64,000 nucleotides of DNA, taken from Lachnospiraceae bacterium (GTDB lineage: Bacteria > Bacillota > Clostridia > Lachnospirales > Lachnospiraceae). Below the pieces are notes generated by a model. That model saw only the letters and a program-made list of their open reading frames with translations. It made no database searches and was not told where the DNA came from. A program made the translations under genes and the position numbers. The stretch spans positions 47,890 to 111,889 of the forward strand of contig JAEELW010000036.1 in the NCBI GenBank assembly GCA_016282915.1, written 5' to 3'. Positions 36,210-46,464 of the stretch are shown one piece after another (position 1 is the stretch's first letter; each line of letters opens with the position of its first letter).

Positions 36210-36533
36210 ATGGCACTTCTCACAAAGTATAAGTTTACCAACAAGAAGCATCCGCTGAAATCCGTGATGGCGGTGATCCTGGCCGTGATCGGCGTGGTCA
36301 CCGTGCTTACGGTGATCATCCTTGCATGGAAGAACGGGGGCGTGGCCGGTGCGAGGTCGGCGCGCGCGCTGATCCTTGCGGAGGTGATGGCGCTGGTGGG
36401 GCTGGTGCTTGCGATCATGTCCAGAACGGAACCGGACCGGTATTATTTCTTTCCGGATATGGGGATCGTTCTGAACGCTCTGGTATTGTGTGCCGGCGCG
36501 GTGATACTTGCGCTGGGGCTGGATCTGATATGA
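36210..36533 (+). CDS. small three-helix membrane protein
   Basis: 107 residues with three hydrophobic helices (about 17-39, 50-70, 82-106) and a basic N-terminus. Not recognised. The stop overlaps the start of the next gene (ATGA), which points to translational coupling with the aminopeptidase. Confidence 0.65.
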   Translation: MALLTKYKFTNKKHPLKSVMAVILAVIGVVTVLTVIILAWKNGGVAGARSARALILAEVMALVGLVLAIMSRTEPDRYYFFPDMGIVLNALVLCAGAVILALGLDLI

Positions 36534-38566
36534 AGGAAAGAATGGAACTGGCGCTGGGACGCCTGAAAGAGATCGTTTCGGAAAAACCGGAACTGCCGGG
36601 GGACTGGCGGGATTTTTTTGTGGCACAATGCCGTTTTCTGCTGCTTCTGGATGAAGCAGGCAGGGAGCAGGCCTGGGATGCTGCGAAGAACCGCCGCCTC
36701 TATGAGGACATCCTCCCGGAAAACTATGAAAAGAGCTGGTGCGATCCCGCAAAAGCCTGTGCGGCTTTTGGTAAGGAATACGGGCAGCTGGCAGCAGCGG
36801 TGGCGGCGGAAATGCGCGCCGCGATCCCGGCGGCTGTCGAAGGCAGTACCGAGAGCCTGCTGATCCGCATGGAGCTTTTGCTGCAGCTCTACCATATGAC
36901 GGAGCGGAGCTTTGCGGAAGAGCAGAGCGCGCCGCCCGCGGAGCAGATCCGCGAAGTCTTTGCTTCCTATGTGAGCGATTATTATGAGACGGAATGCGGG
37001 CTGCGGATCCGGCAGCTTGTGGATGCTTCGCAGGATTTTGCGCTGCGCATCATCCGCGGGGCGGATCTGTCCGATCCGTCCTACCTGTACCGTTTCGGTG
37101 AGTATATCACGGAGAACGAGATCGAGCTTGCGCGTTATATCAATGCGCTGCCCGAAGAGAAGGTACGCCTGATGGCGGATACCTGGACGGAAGCCTACCG
37201 CATGGGCTTTATCACCACAGGCAAGGATCTGTCGAAGAAAAAGAGTGTCAATATCGAATATCCGCTGGGCTTTGAGCGGGTGGTACGGCTTGCGGTCGGG
37301 AATTTTGAAAAAATGGGCCTGCGCAACGTGATCTTCCGCGCGGCGGCCTCGGTCTTTCACGGCTACAGCGTGAGAAAGCGCGGTTACTACGGGGCTGATC
37401 CCAATCCGCAGTATACGGAGGACCACAGGGAGGACAGTGCACTCATCCTGAACGGCCAGCTGGTGACGAGACATCTCGAATGCGTTACGCAGGCTTATGA
37501 GGCCGTGAAGGAGCTGGCTGCGGGACATGCCGGCCCGGCCGTGATGGAGAGCTTCGGCGAGAAGCCTTTTGTGCCGGTGGAAAAGCCGGAAGCCTGCCGC
37601 TACAGTGAAGAGCAGCGTGCCCTGGATACCCGTTTCCGTACCGAGAATTCCGTCATCACCAACCGTTACGTTCCGGGAGAGGAACGCAGCTTTACGATCA
37701 TCGCCTTTCCGGTGCCCGCCATCGGTAAGGATTTCCCGGGGATCTTTGATGCTACGATACGCATCAATACCCTGGATTACCGTACCTACCAGCGCATCCA
37801 GGCGTCCATCATCGACGCGCTGAACGACTGCGTAAAGGTACATGTGCAGGGCATGAAGGGCAACCGCACGGAACTGTCCGTTTCACTTTATCCCCTTACG
37901 GATCCCTCAAAGCAGGCGATCTTTGAAAACTGCGTGGCGGATGTGAACGTTCCCGTGGGCGAGGTGTTCACGACGCCGGTCTTAAAGGGGACGAACGGGC
38001 GTCTGCATGTGAGCCGAGTATTTCTGAACCAGCTGGAGTTTAAGGATCTGTGCATCGAGATCACGGACGGGCTTGTGAGCGGCTACGACTGCGCCAATTA
38101 TGCTTCGCCGGAGCAGAACCGCAAATATATCGAGGACCATCTGCTCTTTCATCATAAGACGCTTCCCATGGGAGAGATGGCCATCGGGACCAATACCGTG
38201 GCCTATGTCACGGCGGAAAGATTCGGGATCGGCGCGCTTCTGCCCATCCTGATCGCCGAAAAGACGGGGCCGCATTTTGCTTTCGGCGACAGCTGCTATT
38301 CCCATGCGGAGGATGTGGCCGTATTCAATCCGGACGGGAAAGAGATCGTGGCGAGGGACAACGAGATCTCGCTGTGCAGGAAGACGGATATTTCCAAAGC
38401 CTATTTCGGCTGTCACACGGACGTGACACTGCCTTATGACGAGCTGGGTCTCCTGGAAGGCGTGCGCGCCGACGGGAGCAGCGTGTGTATCATACGTTCC
38501 GGACGCTTTGTTCTGCCCGGGACGGAGGAACTGAATAAAGCTTTCGAAGAAGCAGCGATCAACTGA
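36530..38566 (+). CDS. M29-type metallo-aminopeptidase with N-terminal extension
   Basis: 678 residues. The C-terminal 400 residues match the thermophilic aminopeptidase family M29: VPVGEVFTTP (metal-binding Glu, about 476), GEMAIGTN (Glu, about 546), TGPHFAFGDS (His, about 580) and GCHTDVTLPYDE (His and Asp, about 628). Family members are normally about 410 residues; the first 260 residues here are an additional mostly helical region without a motif I know. The in-frame open reading extends upstream of 36530, but that part is out-of-phase coding of the preceding gene. Likely cytoplasmic peptide degradation. Confidence 0.8.
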   Translation: MKERMELALGRLKEIVSEKPELPGDWRDFFVAQCRFLLLLDEAGREQAWDAAKNRRLYEDILPENYEKSWCDPAKACAAFGKEYGQLAAAVAAEMRAAIPAAVEGSTESLLIRMELLLQLYHMTERSFAEEQSAPPAEQIREVFASYVSDYYETECGLRIRQLVDASQDFALRIIRGADLSDPSYLYRFGEYITENEIELARYINALPEEKVRLMADTWTEAYRMGFITTGKDLSKKKSVNIEYPLGFERVVRLAVGNFEKMGLRNVIFRAAASVFHGYSVRKRGYYGADPNPQYTEDHREDSALILNGQLVTRHLECVTQAYEAVKELAAGHAGPAVMESFGEKPFVPVEKPEACRYSEEQRALDTRFRTENSVITNRYVPGEERSFTIIAFPVPAIGKDFPGIFDATIRINTLDYRTYQRIQASIIDALNDCVKVHVQGMKGNRTELSVSLYPLTDPSKQAIFENCVADVNVPVGEVFTTPVLKGTNGRLHVSRVFLNQLEFKDLCIEITDGLVSGYDCANYASPEQNRKYIEDHLLFHHKTLPMGEMAIGTNTVAYVTAERFGIGALLPILIAEKTGPHFAFGDSCYSHAEDVAVFNPDGKEIVARDNEISLCRKTDISKAYFGCHTDVTLPYDELGLLEGVRADGSSVCIIRSGRFVLPGTEELNKAFEEAAIN

Positions 38567-38597
38567 CAATACTTTATTTTACAAAGGAGGAAAAAGT

Positions 38598-39101
38598 ATG
38601 CCGCAGGTGGGGATCGTAATGGGCAGCGATTCGGACATGCCCGTAATGAAAAAGGCCGCAGAGGTGCTGGAACGCTTCGGTATCAGCTTTACCATGCGTA
38701 TCATCTCGGCGCACCGTGAGCCGGACGTGTTTTTTGACTATGCGAGACAGGCCGAGAGTGAAGGGGTCAAGGTCATCATCGCCGGGGCCGGTATGGCGGC
38801 ACATCTGCCCGGCATGTGTGCGGCGATCTTCCCGATGCCCGTCATCGGAGTCCCGATGCATACCTCATCGCTGGGAGGGCGCGATTCCCTTTATTCCATC
38901 GTGCAGATGCCTTCGGGCATCCCCGTGGCTACGGTAGCCATCGGCGGCGGTACCAATGCGGGTATTCTGGCGGCAAAGATCCTTGCGGTCTCCGACAAAG
39001 CCCTTCTGGAAAAGCTGAAGGAATACAGCGAGGAGCAGAAGAAGTCCGTCATGGATAAGGACGCGAGACTGCAGCAGAGCGGTTACCGGGATTACGAGTA
39101 A
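38598..39101 (+). CDS. purE: N5-carboxyaminoimidazole ribonucleotide mutase
   Basis: 167 residues, class I. Family marks MGSDSDMPVM, SAHREPD and GAGMAAHLPGM. Moves the carboxyl group in purine synthesis; works with PurK, which is not in the window. Perfect AAAGGAGG upstream. First of four pur genes. Confidence 0.96.
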   Translation: MPQVGIVMGSDSDMPVMKKAAEVLERFGISFTMRIISAHREPDVFFDYARQAESEGVKVIIAGAGMAAHLPGMCAAIFPMPVIGVPMHTSSLGGRDSLYSIVQMPSGIPVATVAIGGGTNAGILAAKILAVSDKALLEKLKEYSEEQKKSVMDKDARLQQSGYRDYE

Positions 39102-39200
39102 GGAACGGATACCGCAGGGGGCATAAAGCAGCAGACTGCGGCAGCGGCATCCGGCCGGAAAGGACCGGATATCAACGTAGGATCACAGAGGAGAAAAGAT

Positions 39201-40226
39201 ATGGATTACAAGAATGCAGGTGTGGATATCGAAGCGGGTTACCGCTCGGTAGAGCTCATGAAGCAGTATGTCGCAAAAACGATGCGGCCGGAGGTGCTTG
39301 GCGGGATCGGAGGCTTCTCCGGAGCCTTTTCCCTGGAAGCGATCAAAAATATGGAAAAGCCCACGCTGGTCTCGGGTACCGACGGCGTCGGCACCAAGAT
39401 CAAGCTGGCCTTTCTTCTGGATAAGCATGATACCGTGGGGATCGACTGCGTGGCCATGTGCGTGAACGACATTGCCTGTGCAGGCGCGGAACCCCTCTTT
39501 TTCCTGGATTATATTGCCTGCGGCAAGAATATACCCGAAAAGATCGCTTCGATCGTAAAGGGCGTGGCCGAGGGCTGTGAACAGGCGGGCTGCGCACTGA
39601 TCGGCGGCGAGACCGCGGAGCATCCCGGACTCATGCCCGAGGAGGAATACGATCTGGCCGGCTTTGCAGTGGGCCTCGTGGATGAGGGAAAGATGATCAA
39701 CGGAAGCAGCATTGCTGCCGGAGATGCGCTGGTGGCCATCGCGTCCAGCGGTGTGCATTCCAACGGTTTTTCGCTGGTCCGTAAAGTATTTCCGATGAAC
39801 AGCGATGCGCTGATCCGGTACAACAACGAACTCGGCCGTTCTCTCGGCGAGGAGCTGCTGACGCCGACACGCATCTATGTAAAAGCCCTGCGTGCGCTGC
39901 GCGAGGCAGGGATCGGGGTGAAGGGCTGCAGCCATATCACCGGCGGCGGTTTTTACGAGAATATCCCGCGCATGCTGCCGGAAGGCATCGGCGCCCGCGT
40001 GGAAAAGGGAAGCTACGAGCTTCCGCCCATCTTCTCGCTTCTTCAGAAGAGCGGGGATATCGACGAACATGTCATGTACAATACCTACAATATGGGCGTG
40101 GGCATGGTGCTGGCGGTAGATCCCGTCTCGGCGGATGCCTGTGTCCGGACACTTACGGAGGCCGGCGAAAAAGCCTGGATCCTCGGTGAGACCACTGCAG
40201 GAAGAAAGGAAGCCGTTATATGCTGA
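39201..40226 (+). CDS. purM: phosphoribosylformylglycinamidine cyclo-ligase
   Basis: 341 residues. Makes AIR from FGAM with ATP. Seen: [11 protein letters not shown] at the N-terminus, [34 protein letters not shown] and [14 protein letters not shown]. The 99-nt gap to purE holds only weak hairpins. The end overlaps purN by 7 nt. Confidence 0.96.
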   Translation: MDYKNAGVDIEAGYRSVELMKQYVAKTMRPEVLGGIGGFSGAFSLEAIKNMEKPTLVSGTDGVGTKIKLAFLLDKHDTVGIDCVAMCVNDIACAGAEPLFFLDYIACGKNIPEKIASIVKGVAEGCEQAGCALIGGETAEHPGLMPEEEYDLAGFAVGLVDEGKMINGSSIAAGDALVAIASSGVHSNGFSLVRKVFPMNSDALIRYNNELGRSLGEELLTPTRIYVKALRALREAGIGVKGCSHITGGGFYENIPRMLPEGIGARVEKGSYELPPIFSLLQKSGDIDEHVMYNTYNMGVGMVLAVDPVSADACVRTLTEAGEKAWILGETTAGRKEAVIC

Positions 40227-40831
40227 AGATCGCAGTGCTCGTATCGGGCGGAGGGACCAATCTGCAGGCCATCATCGATGCGGTGGAGAAAGGAAAGATC
40301 CGCGATACGCAGATCGTGAAGGTCATCTCCAACAAGGCGGATGCCTATGCGCTTCAGAGAGCAGAAAAGCATGGGATCCCCGCGCAGGCCGTGGTACGTA
40401 AGGATTACCCCGACAAGGCGGCGTTTCATGAGGCGCTTCTGGCGGCCGTGGATGCGGCGGGAGCGGATCTGATCGTGCTGGCGGGCTTTCTGGTGGTGCT
40501 GCCGCCCGAGATGATACGGAAATACCGCAGGCGCATCATCAACATCCATCCTTCGCTGATCCCGTCCTTTTGCGGGGACGGCTTTTACGGACTGCGCGTT
40601 CACGAAGCGGTGCTCGCGCGCGGCGTGAAAGTCACCGGGGCAACGGTGCATTTTGTGGATGAAGGCACGGATACCGGTCCCATCATCGTACAGAAGGCCG
40701 TCGAGGTGAAGGAGGGCGATACGCCGGAGGTGCTTCAGCGCCGTGTGATGGAGGAGGCGGAATGGATACTGCTCCCGGCGGTGATCGACGATATAGCGGC
40801 AGGCAAGCTCAAGATCGGAGGGGAAGAGTAA
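40220..40831 (+). CDS. purN: phosphoribosylglycinamide formyltransferase
   Basis: 203 residues. Adds the formyl group from formyl-tetrahydrofolate to [15 protein letters not shown] at the N-terminus and the catalytic [10 protein letters not shown] ... [13 protein letters not shown] with its Asn, His and Asp are present. The stop overlaps the purD start (TAATG). Confidence 0.95.
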   Translation: MLKIAVLVSGGGTNLQAIIDAVEKGKIRDTQIVKVISNKADAYALQRAEKHGIPAQAVVRKDYPDKAAFHEALLAAVDAAGADLIVLAGFLVVLPPEMIRKYRRRIINIHPSLIPSFCGDGFYGLRVHEAVLARGVKVTGATVHFVDEGTDTGPIIVQKAVEVKEGDTPEVLQRRVMEEAEWILLPAVIDDIAAGKLKIGGEE

Positions 40832-42102
40832 TGAAGGTTCTGCTTGTTGGAGGCGGAGGAAGGGAGCATGCGATCGCCATGGCGGTGGCACGCAGCCCGA
40901 AATGCGAAAAGCTGTACTGCGCTCCGGGAAATGCAGGGATCGCGCAGATCGCGGAGTGTGTGAACATCGGCGTGATGGATTTTGGCAAGCTCGTCAGCTT
41001 TGCTCTGGAAAAATCCGTGGATTTTGTCATCGTGGCGCCGGATGATCCGCTGGCTGCCGGGCTGGTGGATGCTTTTGAGGCTGCGGGCTTAAAGGCCTTC
41101 GGGCCCAGAAAGGATGCGGCCATCCTGGAAGGAAGCAAGGCGTTTTCCAAGGATCTCATGAAAAAATACGGGATCCCGACGGCGGATTATGAAAATTTTG
41201 ACGATGCGGACAAAGCGCTGAAGTATCTGGAAACGGCGTCCTATCCGCTGGTGCTGAAGGCTGACGGTCTGGCACTGGGCAAGGGCGTGCTGATCTGCAG
41301 GGATCATGAGGAAGCGGCAGCCGGGGTGAAGCAGATCATGCAGGAGCGGAAATTCGGTTCTGCGGGCAACCGCATGGTGATCGAGAGTTTCATGACCGGC
41401 CGCGAAGTTTCCGTTCTGACCTTTACCGACGGAAAGACCATACGCGTCATGGCCAGCGCGCAGGATCATAAACGCGCGAAAGACAACGATGAGGGACTGA
41501 ACACCGGCGGCATGGGAACTTTTTCGCCGAGCCCCTTCTATACGGACGAGATCCACGAATGGTGTGTGGAACATATCTACCAGCCCACCGTGGACGCCAT
41601 GCGCAGCGAGGGACGCACTTTTAAAGGCGTGATCTTCTTCGGGCTGATGCTCACGGCGGAGGGACCGAAGGTGCTGGAATACAACGCCCGTTTCGGTGAT
41701 CCCGAGGCACAGGTCGTATTGCCTCGCATGGAGAACGATCTGCTGGAGGTGATGGAAGCCTGCGTGAACGGAACTCTGGACCGGATCGAGCTGAGCTTCC
41801 GCAAAGAAGCGGCAGTGTGCGTTGTGCTTGCTTCCGACGGCTATCCGCTTTCCTATGAGAAAGGCAAGGTGATCAGCGGGCTTGAGAACTTTGAAGGAAA
41901 AGATGACTGTTTCTGCTTCCATGCGGGAACGAAGCTTTCGGACGGCGAAGTGCTGACGAACGGCGGCCGTGTGCTGGGGATCACCGCGCTGGGGAGCGAT
42001 CTGAAGGAGGCGCGGAAAAAAGCCTACGAGGCCACGGAATGGGTGAAGTTTGAAAACAAGTATATGCGCCACGATATCGGAAAAGCCATCGACGAGGCGT
42101 GA
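40831..42102 (+). CDS. purD: phosphoribosylamine--glycine ligase
   Basis: 423 residues. ATP-grasp enzyme: N-terminal LLVGGGGREHAIA, central LKADGLALGKGV (ATP grasp), and NTGGMGTFSP plus EYNARFGDPEAQ near the metal site. Start at 40831 follows AGGGGAAG. Last gene of the purE-M-N-D run; purF, purL, purH and others must lie elsewhere. Confidence 0.95.
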   Translation: MKVLLVGGGGREHAIAMAVARSPKCEKLYCAPGNAGIAQIAECVNIGVMDFGKLVSFALEKSVDFVIVAPDDPLAAGLVDAFEAAGLKAFGPRKDAAILEGSKAFSKDLMKKYGIPTADYENFDDADKALKYLETASYPLVLKADGLALGKGVLICRDHEEAAAGVKQIMQERKFGSAGNRMVIESFMTGREVSVLTFTDGKTIRVMASAQDHKRAKDNDEGLNTGGMGTFSPSPFYTDEIHEWCVEHIYQPTVDAMRSEGRTFKGVIFFGLMLTAEGPKVLEYNARFGDPEAQVVLPRMENDLLEVMEACVNGTLDRIELSFRKEAAVCVVLASDGYPLSYEKGKVISGLENFEGKDDCFCFHAGTKLSDGEVLTNGGRVLGITALGSDLKEARKKAYEATEWVKFENKYMRHDIGKAIDEA

Positions 42103-42112
42103 TTAAAAAAAG

Positions 42113-42142
42113 CTGGAATTTTTCGAAGCGTTGGTATATAAT
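42113..42142 (+). promoter_or_regulatory. promoter of the SH3-domain protein gene
   Basis: CTGGAA, 18 nt, TATAAT. About 95 nt before the start. Confidence 0.55.
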
Positions 42143-42236
42143 GTAGAGTTGGTATGGGCGCGCAGTCAGTTCTGTGCGCAAAAAACGGCAGTATAAGGCG
42201 GTTTGCGGAAAAAGACCGTCGGGAAGGAACAGAAAA

Positions 42237-43517
42237 ATGGAAAAGAAGAAGCAGAACTACATCGGCAGATACGGACTTGCGTTCCTGCTGGTCGCCCTGT
42301 TGTTTGTGGCAATGCAGATGATGGTGCATGCCACGGCAGATGATGAGGGCGGGCAGACCGCTACCGTAAAGGCAGGCAAGACCGGCATCAATGTGCGTTC
42401 CAGCGCGGGGACCAATGGCGCTGTGGTCGGCAAGGTTGACGGCGGCGAAACCTATGACGTGATCGGTTCCGCAAAGGACGGAGAAGGAAAGACCTGGTAT
42501 GAGATCAGCGGTACCAAGAACGGCGGGCAGATCAAGGGATATATCCGCGAGGATTTTGTAGATATCAAGAAAGCGGAACCGACACAGGCTCCGGAAGACC
42601 CCGGAACAAGTGAAGGAGACGATGCACCGACGGAACCTTCCGGCGGCGATGAGACCCCGGTGACGGGCAATACCGTTCAGGGCAGTATCCTGGCCATGGA
42701 TCCTCCCGCAGGTGAGGACGGAGCAGATCCGAAGCCGCCCGTGCTTCCCGCAGGTTTCTACGATACCCGCATCCGCGTGGGTGACCGTGAGGTTCAGGCA
42801 TGGACCAATGATACCTTCTATATCTTTTATGCAAATTCACCTTCCGGCAACGTTGGCTGGTTTCTCTATGATTCCGCAGAAGGCCGCTGGGTACGTTTCA
42901 TCGATTTCCTGATCGAAGAGGGCGGGAACACAGGAAGTGCATCCGCAAACACGGCTTCCGGTGGCGGCGGAAAGGGTATCATCATTGTGCTGATCATCCT
43001 GGTAGTGCTTCTGGCAGGCGCCTGTGCATTCCTTGCGATCAAGGTCTTCGGTGGCGGCAGGGACGATTATTATGATGACGATGACGATGATGATTACCGT
43101 CCGGCAAGACGTCAGGCATCTTCCAGACCGGCACAGAGCAGACCCACGCAGTCTTCCGGCCAGCGTGTGGTACAGTCCCGTCCCCAGAGCGGAACGACAC
43201 AGCGTCCGGCAGGAGCAGCCGGAGTACAGCGCCCGGCGGGAGCACGTCCGGCAGGAGCACCCGGGGTACAGCGTCCGGCAGGAGCACCCGGAGCACAGCG
43301 CCCGGCAGGGGCACCCGGAGCACAGCGTCCGGCAGGAGCACCCGGGGTACAGCGCCCGGCAGGAGTTCGTCCGGCAGCACCTGCAGGACAGCCGGCAGTG
43401 CGCCGTCAGAGTCAGCCCGGAGGAGCACCGGTGACCAGACGTACACCTCAGGGAGCGCCGGTACAGCGTACGCAGCCGGGGCGTCAGAGCCGTCCGATGG
43501 ATGACGACGAAGAGTAA
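42237..43517 (+). CDS. SH3-domain membrane protein with repetitive Pro/Ala/Gly tail
   Basis: 426 residues. Signal or anchor helix (about 10-30); a bacterial SH3 (SH3b) domain (about 42-110: VKAGKTGINVRSSAGTNG...GGETYDVIG); a Pro/Glu/Thr-rich linker; a small domain with Trp/Tyr residues (about 175-225); a second membrane helix (about 245-268); then an Asp run (YYDDDDDDDYRPARR) and a long basic low-complexity tail with six or more RPAGAPG-type repeats. SH3b domains bind the cell wall, so the N-terminal part is likely outside and the tail in the cytoplasm. GGGAAGGAA precedes the start. Function unknown. Confidence 0.75.
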   Translation: MEKKKQNYIGRYGLAFLLVALLFVAMQMMVHATADDEGGQTATVKAGKTGINVRSSAGTNGAVVGKVDGGETYDVIGSAKDGEGKTWYEISGTKNGGQIKGYIREDFVDIKKAEPTQAPEDPGTSEGDDAPTEPSGGDETPVTGNTVQGSILAMDPPAGEDGADPKPPVLPAGFYDTRIRVGDREVQAWTNDTFYIFYANSPSGNVGWFLYDSAEGRWVRFIDFLIEEGGNTGSASANTASGGGGKGIIIVLIILVVLLAGACAFLAIKVFGGGRDDYYDDDDDDDYRPARRQASSRPAQSRPTQSSGQRVVQSRPQSGTTQRPAGAAGVQRPAGARPAGAPGVQRPAGAPGAQRPAGAPGAQRPAGAPGVQRPAGVRPAAPAGQPAVRRQSQPGGAPVTRRTPQGAPVQRTQPGRQSRPMDDDEE

Positions 43518-43533
43518 GAAGCAGTTGACAAAC

Positions 43534-43582
43534 AATCTCCGATGTTATATTATACATATAACATCGGAGATTTTCTTTTTGT
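43534..43582 (+). promoter_or_regulatory. perfect palindrome over the GntR-clpC promoter
   Basis: Arms AATCTCCGATGTTATAT (43534-43550) and its exact complement (43556-43572), 5-nt centre, followed by TTTTCTTTTT. TTGACA lies at 43525-43530 and TATTAT at 43548-43553 (17-nt spacing), so the -10 falls in the centre of the palindrome. It can act as operator for the GntR protein and as terminator of the upstream gene. Confidence 0.8.
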
Positions 43583-43603
43583 ATCAAAGATCGGAGGTAG
43601 CAT

Positions 43604-43972
43604 ATGACGATTGAGATCAATTTTAACAGTGAAAAGGCATATTATATGCAGATCCGTAACCAGGTGATCACGCAGATCGCGTACGGACAGCTTAAGAAAG
43701 GCGAGTCCCTTCCTTCGGTGCGCCAGCTTGCGGAAGAGATCGGCATCAACATGCATACGGTAAATAAGGCCTATTCCCTGCTCCGTCAGGAAGGCTATGT
43801 CAAGATCGACCGCCGCCGCGGGGCAATGGTCGATATCGAATATGATCAGAAAGCCGATCTGCAGGAGGTCAGTGAAGACCTGGATCTGCTTGTTGCGAAG
43901 GCGCGCTGCAAAGGGATCAGCAAGGATGAGCTGCACCGGATGGTGGATGAGCATTACGCCAAAGGGGACTGA
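43604..43972 (+). CDS. GntR-family regulator, YtrA type
   Basis: 122 residues. Winged helix DNA-binding domain: YMQIRNQVITQIAYGQLKKGESLPSVRQLAEEIGINMHTVNKAYSLLRQEGYV. The short C-terminal part (about 45 residues, two helices) is the size of YtrA-subfamily dimerisation regions, with no ligand domain. It is followed directly by clpC (TGATG overlap), and the palindrome over its promoter is the likely autoregulatory site. Confidence 0.92.
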   Translation: MTIEINFNSEKAYYMQIRNQVITQIAYGQLKKGESLPSVRQLAEEIGINMHTVNKAYSLLRQEGYVKIDRRRGAMVDIEYDQKADLQEVSEDLDLLVAKARCKGISKDELHRMVDEHYAKGD

Positions 43973-46431
43973 TGATGTCCTCTGAATTTACTGCAAAAGC
44001 GCAGACAGCCATCAGTCTTGCGGAGAAATTTTCCAATGAGATGCATGGCGCCTATGTGGGTACCGAACATTTACTCGTGGGACTGATCCGTGAAGGCACC
44101 GGCGTGGCAGCGGCGGTCCTGAGGGAGTGCCAGATCTACGAGAGCCGGCTGGTGGAACTGATGCGGGATACGATCCCCGCACGGGGGACGACCCTTCTTA
44201 AGGAAAGAAGGGATTATTCAACGCGCGCTACCGACGTGCTTCAGCGCAGTCATCTCATCGCAAAAGAGACCAGGGCTCCCCAGACCGGGACCGAGCATAT
44301 CCTGCTGGCCATCGTTGCCCAGCAGGATTGTGTTGCTTTACGGCTGATGTCGGTATGCGGTCTGGAACTCGGGAATTTCTACAAGACCGTGCTCCGCTTT
44401 ATGGGAGACGGCGCCTCCGAGTATGTGAAAAAGGCGCTGCACCAGAAAAACCGCAAGCGCGGCCGGCAGGATGCACCCCAGATGCTGGAGCAGTTCGGCA
44501 AGGATCTGACGGCGATGGCCGCGGAAGGAAAGCTGGATCCGGTGATCGGCCGAACGGAGGAGATCCGGAGGGTGATCCAGATCCTGAGCCGCCGTACCAA
44601 AAACAATCCCTGCCTGGTAGGGGAACCCGGTGTGGGAAAGACAGCCATAGTGGAAGGCATCGCCAATGCCATTGTTGCCGGGGATGTTCCCGATACGGTG
44701 AAAAACAAGCGCCTGGTGACCATGGACCTTTCGGGTATGGTGGCGGGAAGCCGTTACCGCGGTGAGTTTGAAGAACGCCTGAAGCGCCTGATGAACGAAG
44801 TGATCGACAGCGGGGATGTGATCCTCTTTCTGGACGAGATCCATACGGTGATCGGTGCCGGCGGTGCCGAAGGTTCCATCGATGCTTCCAATATCTTAAA
44901 ACCCGCACTGGCCAGGGGAGAGATCCATCTGATCGGAGCGACCACGGTAGCCGAATACCGGAAGTATTTTTCGCGTGATGCCGCTCTGGAACGCCGTTTT
45001 CAGCCGGTCAGCGTGGAAGAGCCTTCCATTGAGGAAGCCATTGCCATTTTGCAGGGCGTGGCGCCCCGCTATGAAGAACATCACGGCGTACGCATCCTTC
45101 CGGAAGCACTGGAGGCTGCCGTACGTCTTTCCGAACGTTATATCAACGACCGTTTTCTTCCGGACAAGGCCATTGATCTGATCGATGAGGCAGCATCGGC
45201 CAAAAAGATCGGGACCATGAGCATGCCCGTAAAGTTCCGGGAGCTGAAGGATGAGATCGCCAGAAAGGAAGACCAGATCGAGCGTTCCATCCGGATCGAA
45301 GCCTTTGCCCAGGCCGGGGAACTCAGGGCGGAGCAGGAAAAGCTCAAAAAGAAACTGAAGAAGCTGGAAGAGGAGAGCCAGAAAAAAGGAACAGGCAGCA
45401 GTGCCGTCGATGAAAATGATATTGCGGGGGCGGTAAGCCTCTGGACAAAGATACCGCTGAAGAAGCTTGCGGAAAAAGAAAGCGAACGGCTGCTGAAACT
45501 GGAAGACGAGCTGCACAAGCGTGTGGTCGGCCAGGAAGAGGCGGTAGGTGCCGTGGCCAGGGCGATACGCCGCGGCCGGGTGGGGCTGCAGGATCCGAAA
45601 AGACCCATCGGTTCCTTCCTCTTTCTCGGTCCTACCGGAGTGGGGAAGACCGAACTGTCCAAAGCCCTTGCGGAGCTGGTCTTCGGTTCGGAAAATGCCC
45701 TGATCCGCGTGGATATGTCCGAGTATATGGAACAGCATTCGGTATCCAAGATGATCGGTTCGCCTCCGGGCTATGTCGGTTACGAGGAAGGCGGACAGCT
45801 TTCCGAAAAGGTGCGGCGCAACCCTTATTCCGTCGTACTTTTTGATGAAGTGGAGAAAGCACATCCCGATGTGTTCAACGTGCTCTTACAGGTGCTGGAT
45901 GACGGCCATATCACGGATGCCCAGGGACGTAAGGTATCCTTCAAGAATACGATACTGATCATGACTTCCAATGCCGGGGCGCAGAGGATCATCGCGCCGA
46001 AAAATCTCGGCTTTACGGCCAGGAGCGATGAAAAACAGGATTACGAACGCATGCGGGAAGGCGTGATGGATGAGGTACGGCGCCTGTTCAAACCGGAATT
46101 CATCAACAGGATCGATGAGATCCAGGTATTCCATCCGTTGACAAAGACGGACCTGAAGCGTATCATCACGATACTGACGAAGGACCTGGTGCGCCGCTGC
46201 AGGGATCAGCTGGATCTGAAGCTTACGATCAGCGCGGGCTTAAGGGAATACCTTGTGGAAGAGCATACGGATATCAAAATGGGAGCAAGACCTTTGAAAC
46301 GCGCGATCCAGACGCAATTGGAGGATCCGCTTTCGGAGGAACTTCTGGCCGGCAGGATACGGCCGGGAGATGCGGTCACAGCCGGCCGCAGGAACGGAAA
46401 GACGGTATTTACAAAAAAAGAAGAAAAGTAA
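43972..46431 (+). CDS. clpC: ClpC-type AAA+ unfoldase
   Basis: 819 residues. Unfolds proteins for the ClpP protease. Two N-terminal Clp repeats (about 3-145: [22 protein letters not shown]), AAA-1 with Walker A GEPGVGKT and Walker B ILFLDEIH, a short coiled middle domain (about 410-465) typical of ClpC, AAA-2 with GPTGVGKT and [10 protein letters not shown], and the ClpP-docking loop KNLGF. In many Firmicutes clpC is controlled by CtsR with mcsA/mcsB; here none of these is present and a GntR gene takes their place. Confidence 0.94.
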   Translation: MMSSEFTAKAQTAISLAEKFSNEMHGAYVGTEHLLVGLIREGTGVAAAVLRECQIYESRLVELMRDTIPARGTTLLKERRDYSTRATDVLQRSHLIAKETRAPQTGTEHILLAIVAQQDCVALRLMSVCGLELGNFYKTVLRFMGDGASEYVKKALHQKNRKRGRQDAPQMLEQFGKDLTAMAAEGKLDPVIGRTEEIRRVIQILSRRTKNNPCLVGEPGVGKTAIVEGIANAIVAGDVPDTVKNKRLVTMDLSGMVAGSRYRGEFEERLKRLMNEVIDSGDVILFLDEIHTVIGAGGAEGSIDASNILKPALARGEIHLIGATTVAEYRKYFSRDAALERRFQPVSVEEPSIEEAIAILQGVAPRYEEHHGVRILPEALEAAVRLSERYINDRFLPDKAIDLIDEAASAKKIGTMSMPVKFRELKDEIARKEDQIERSIRIEAFAQAGELRAEQEKLKKKLKKLEEESQKKGTGSSAVDENDIAGAVSLWTKIPLKKLAEKESERLLKLEDELHKRVVGQEEAVGAVARAIRRGRVGLQDPKRPIGSFLFLGPTGVGKTELSKALAELVFGSENALIRVDMSEYMEQHSVSKMIGSPPGYVGYEEGGQLSEKVRRNPYSVVLFDEVEKAHPDVFNVLLQVLDDGHITDAQGRKVSFKNTILIMTSNAGAQRIIAPKNLGFTARSDEKQDYERMREGVMDEVRRLFKPEFINRIDEIQVFHPLTKTDLKRIITILTKDLVRRCRDQLDLKLTISAGLREYLVEEHTDIKMGARPLKRAIQTQLEDPLSEELLAGRIRPGDAVTAGRRNGKTVFTKKEEK

Positions 46432-46464
46432 CAAAGAACTTAAGGACCAATGGAGGATGAGAAG

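Noticed and set aside
36443..37843. Minus-strand open frame of 466 codons inside the aminopeptidase gene
   Set aside because: Antisense shadow of the M29-type gene.
39102..39200. Purine riboswitch between purE and purM
   Set aside because: Only short hairpins are seen; the conserved loop sequences of purine aptamers are missing.
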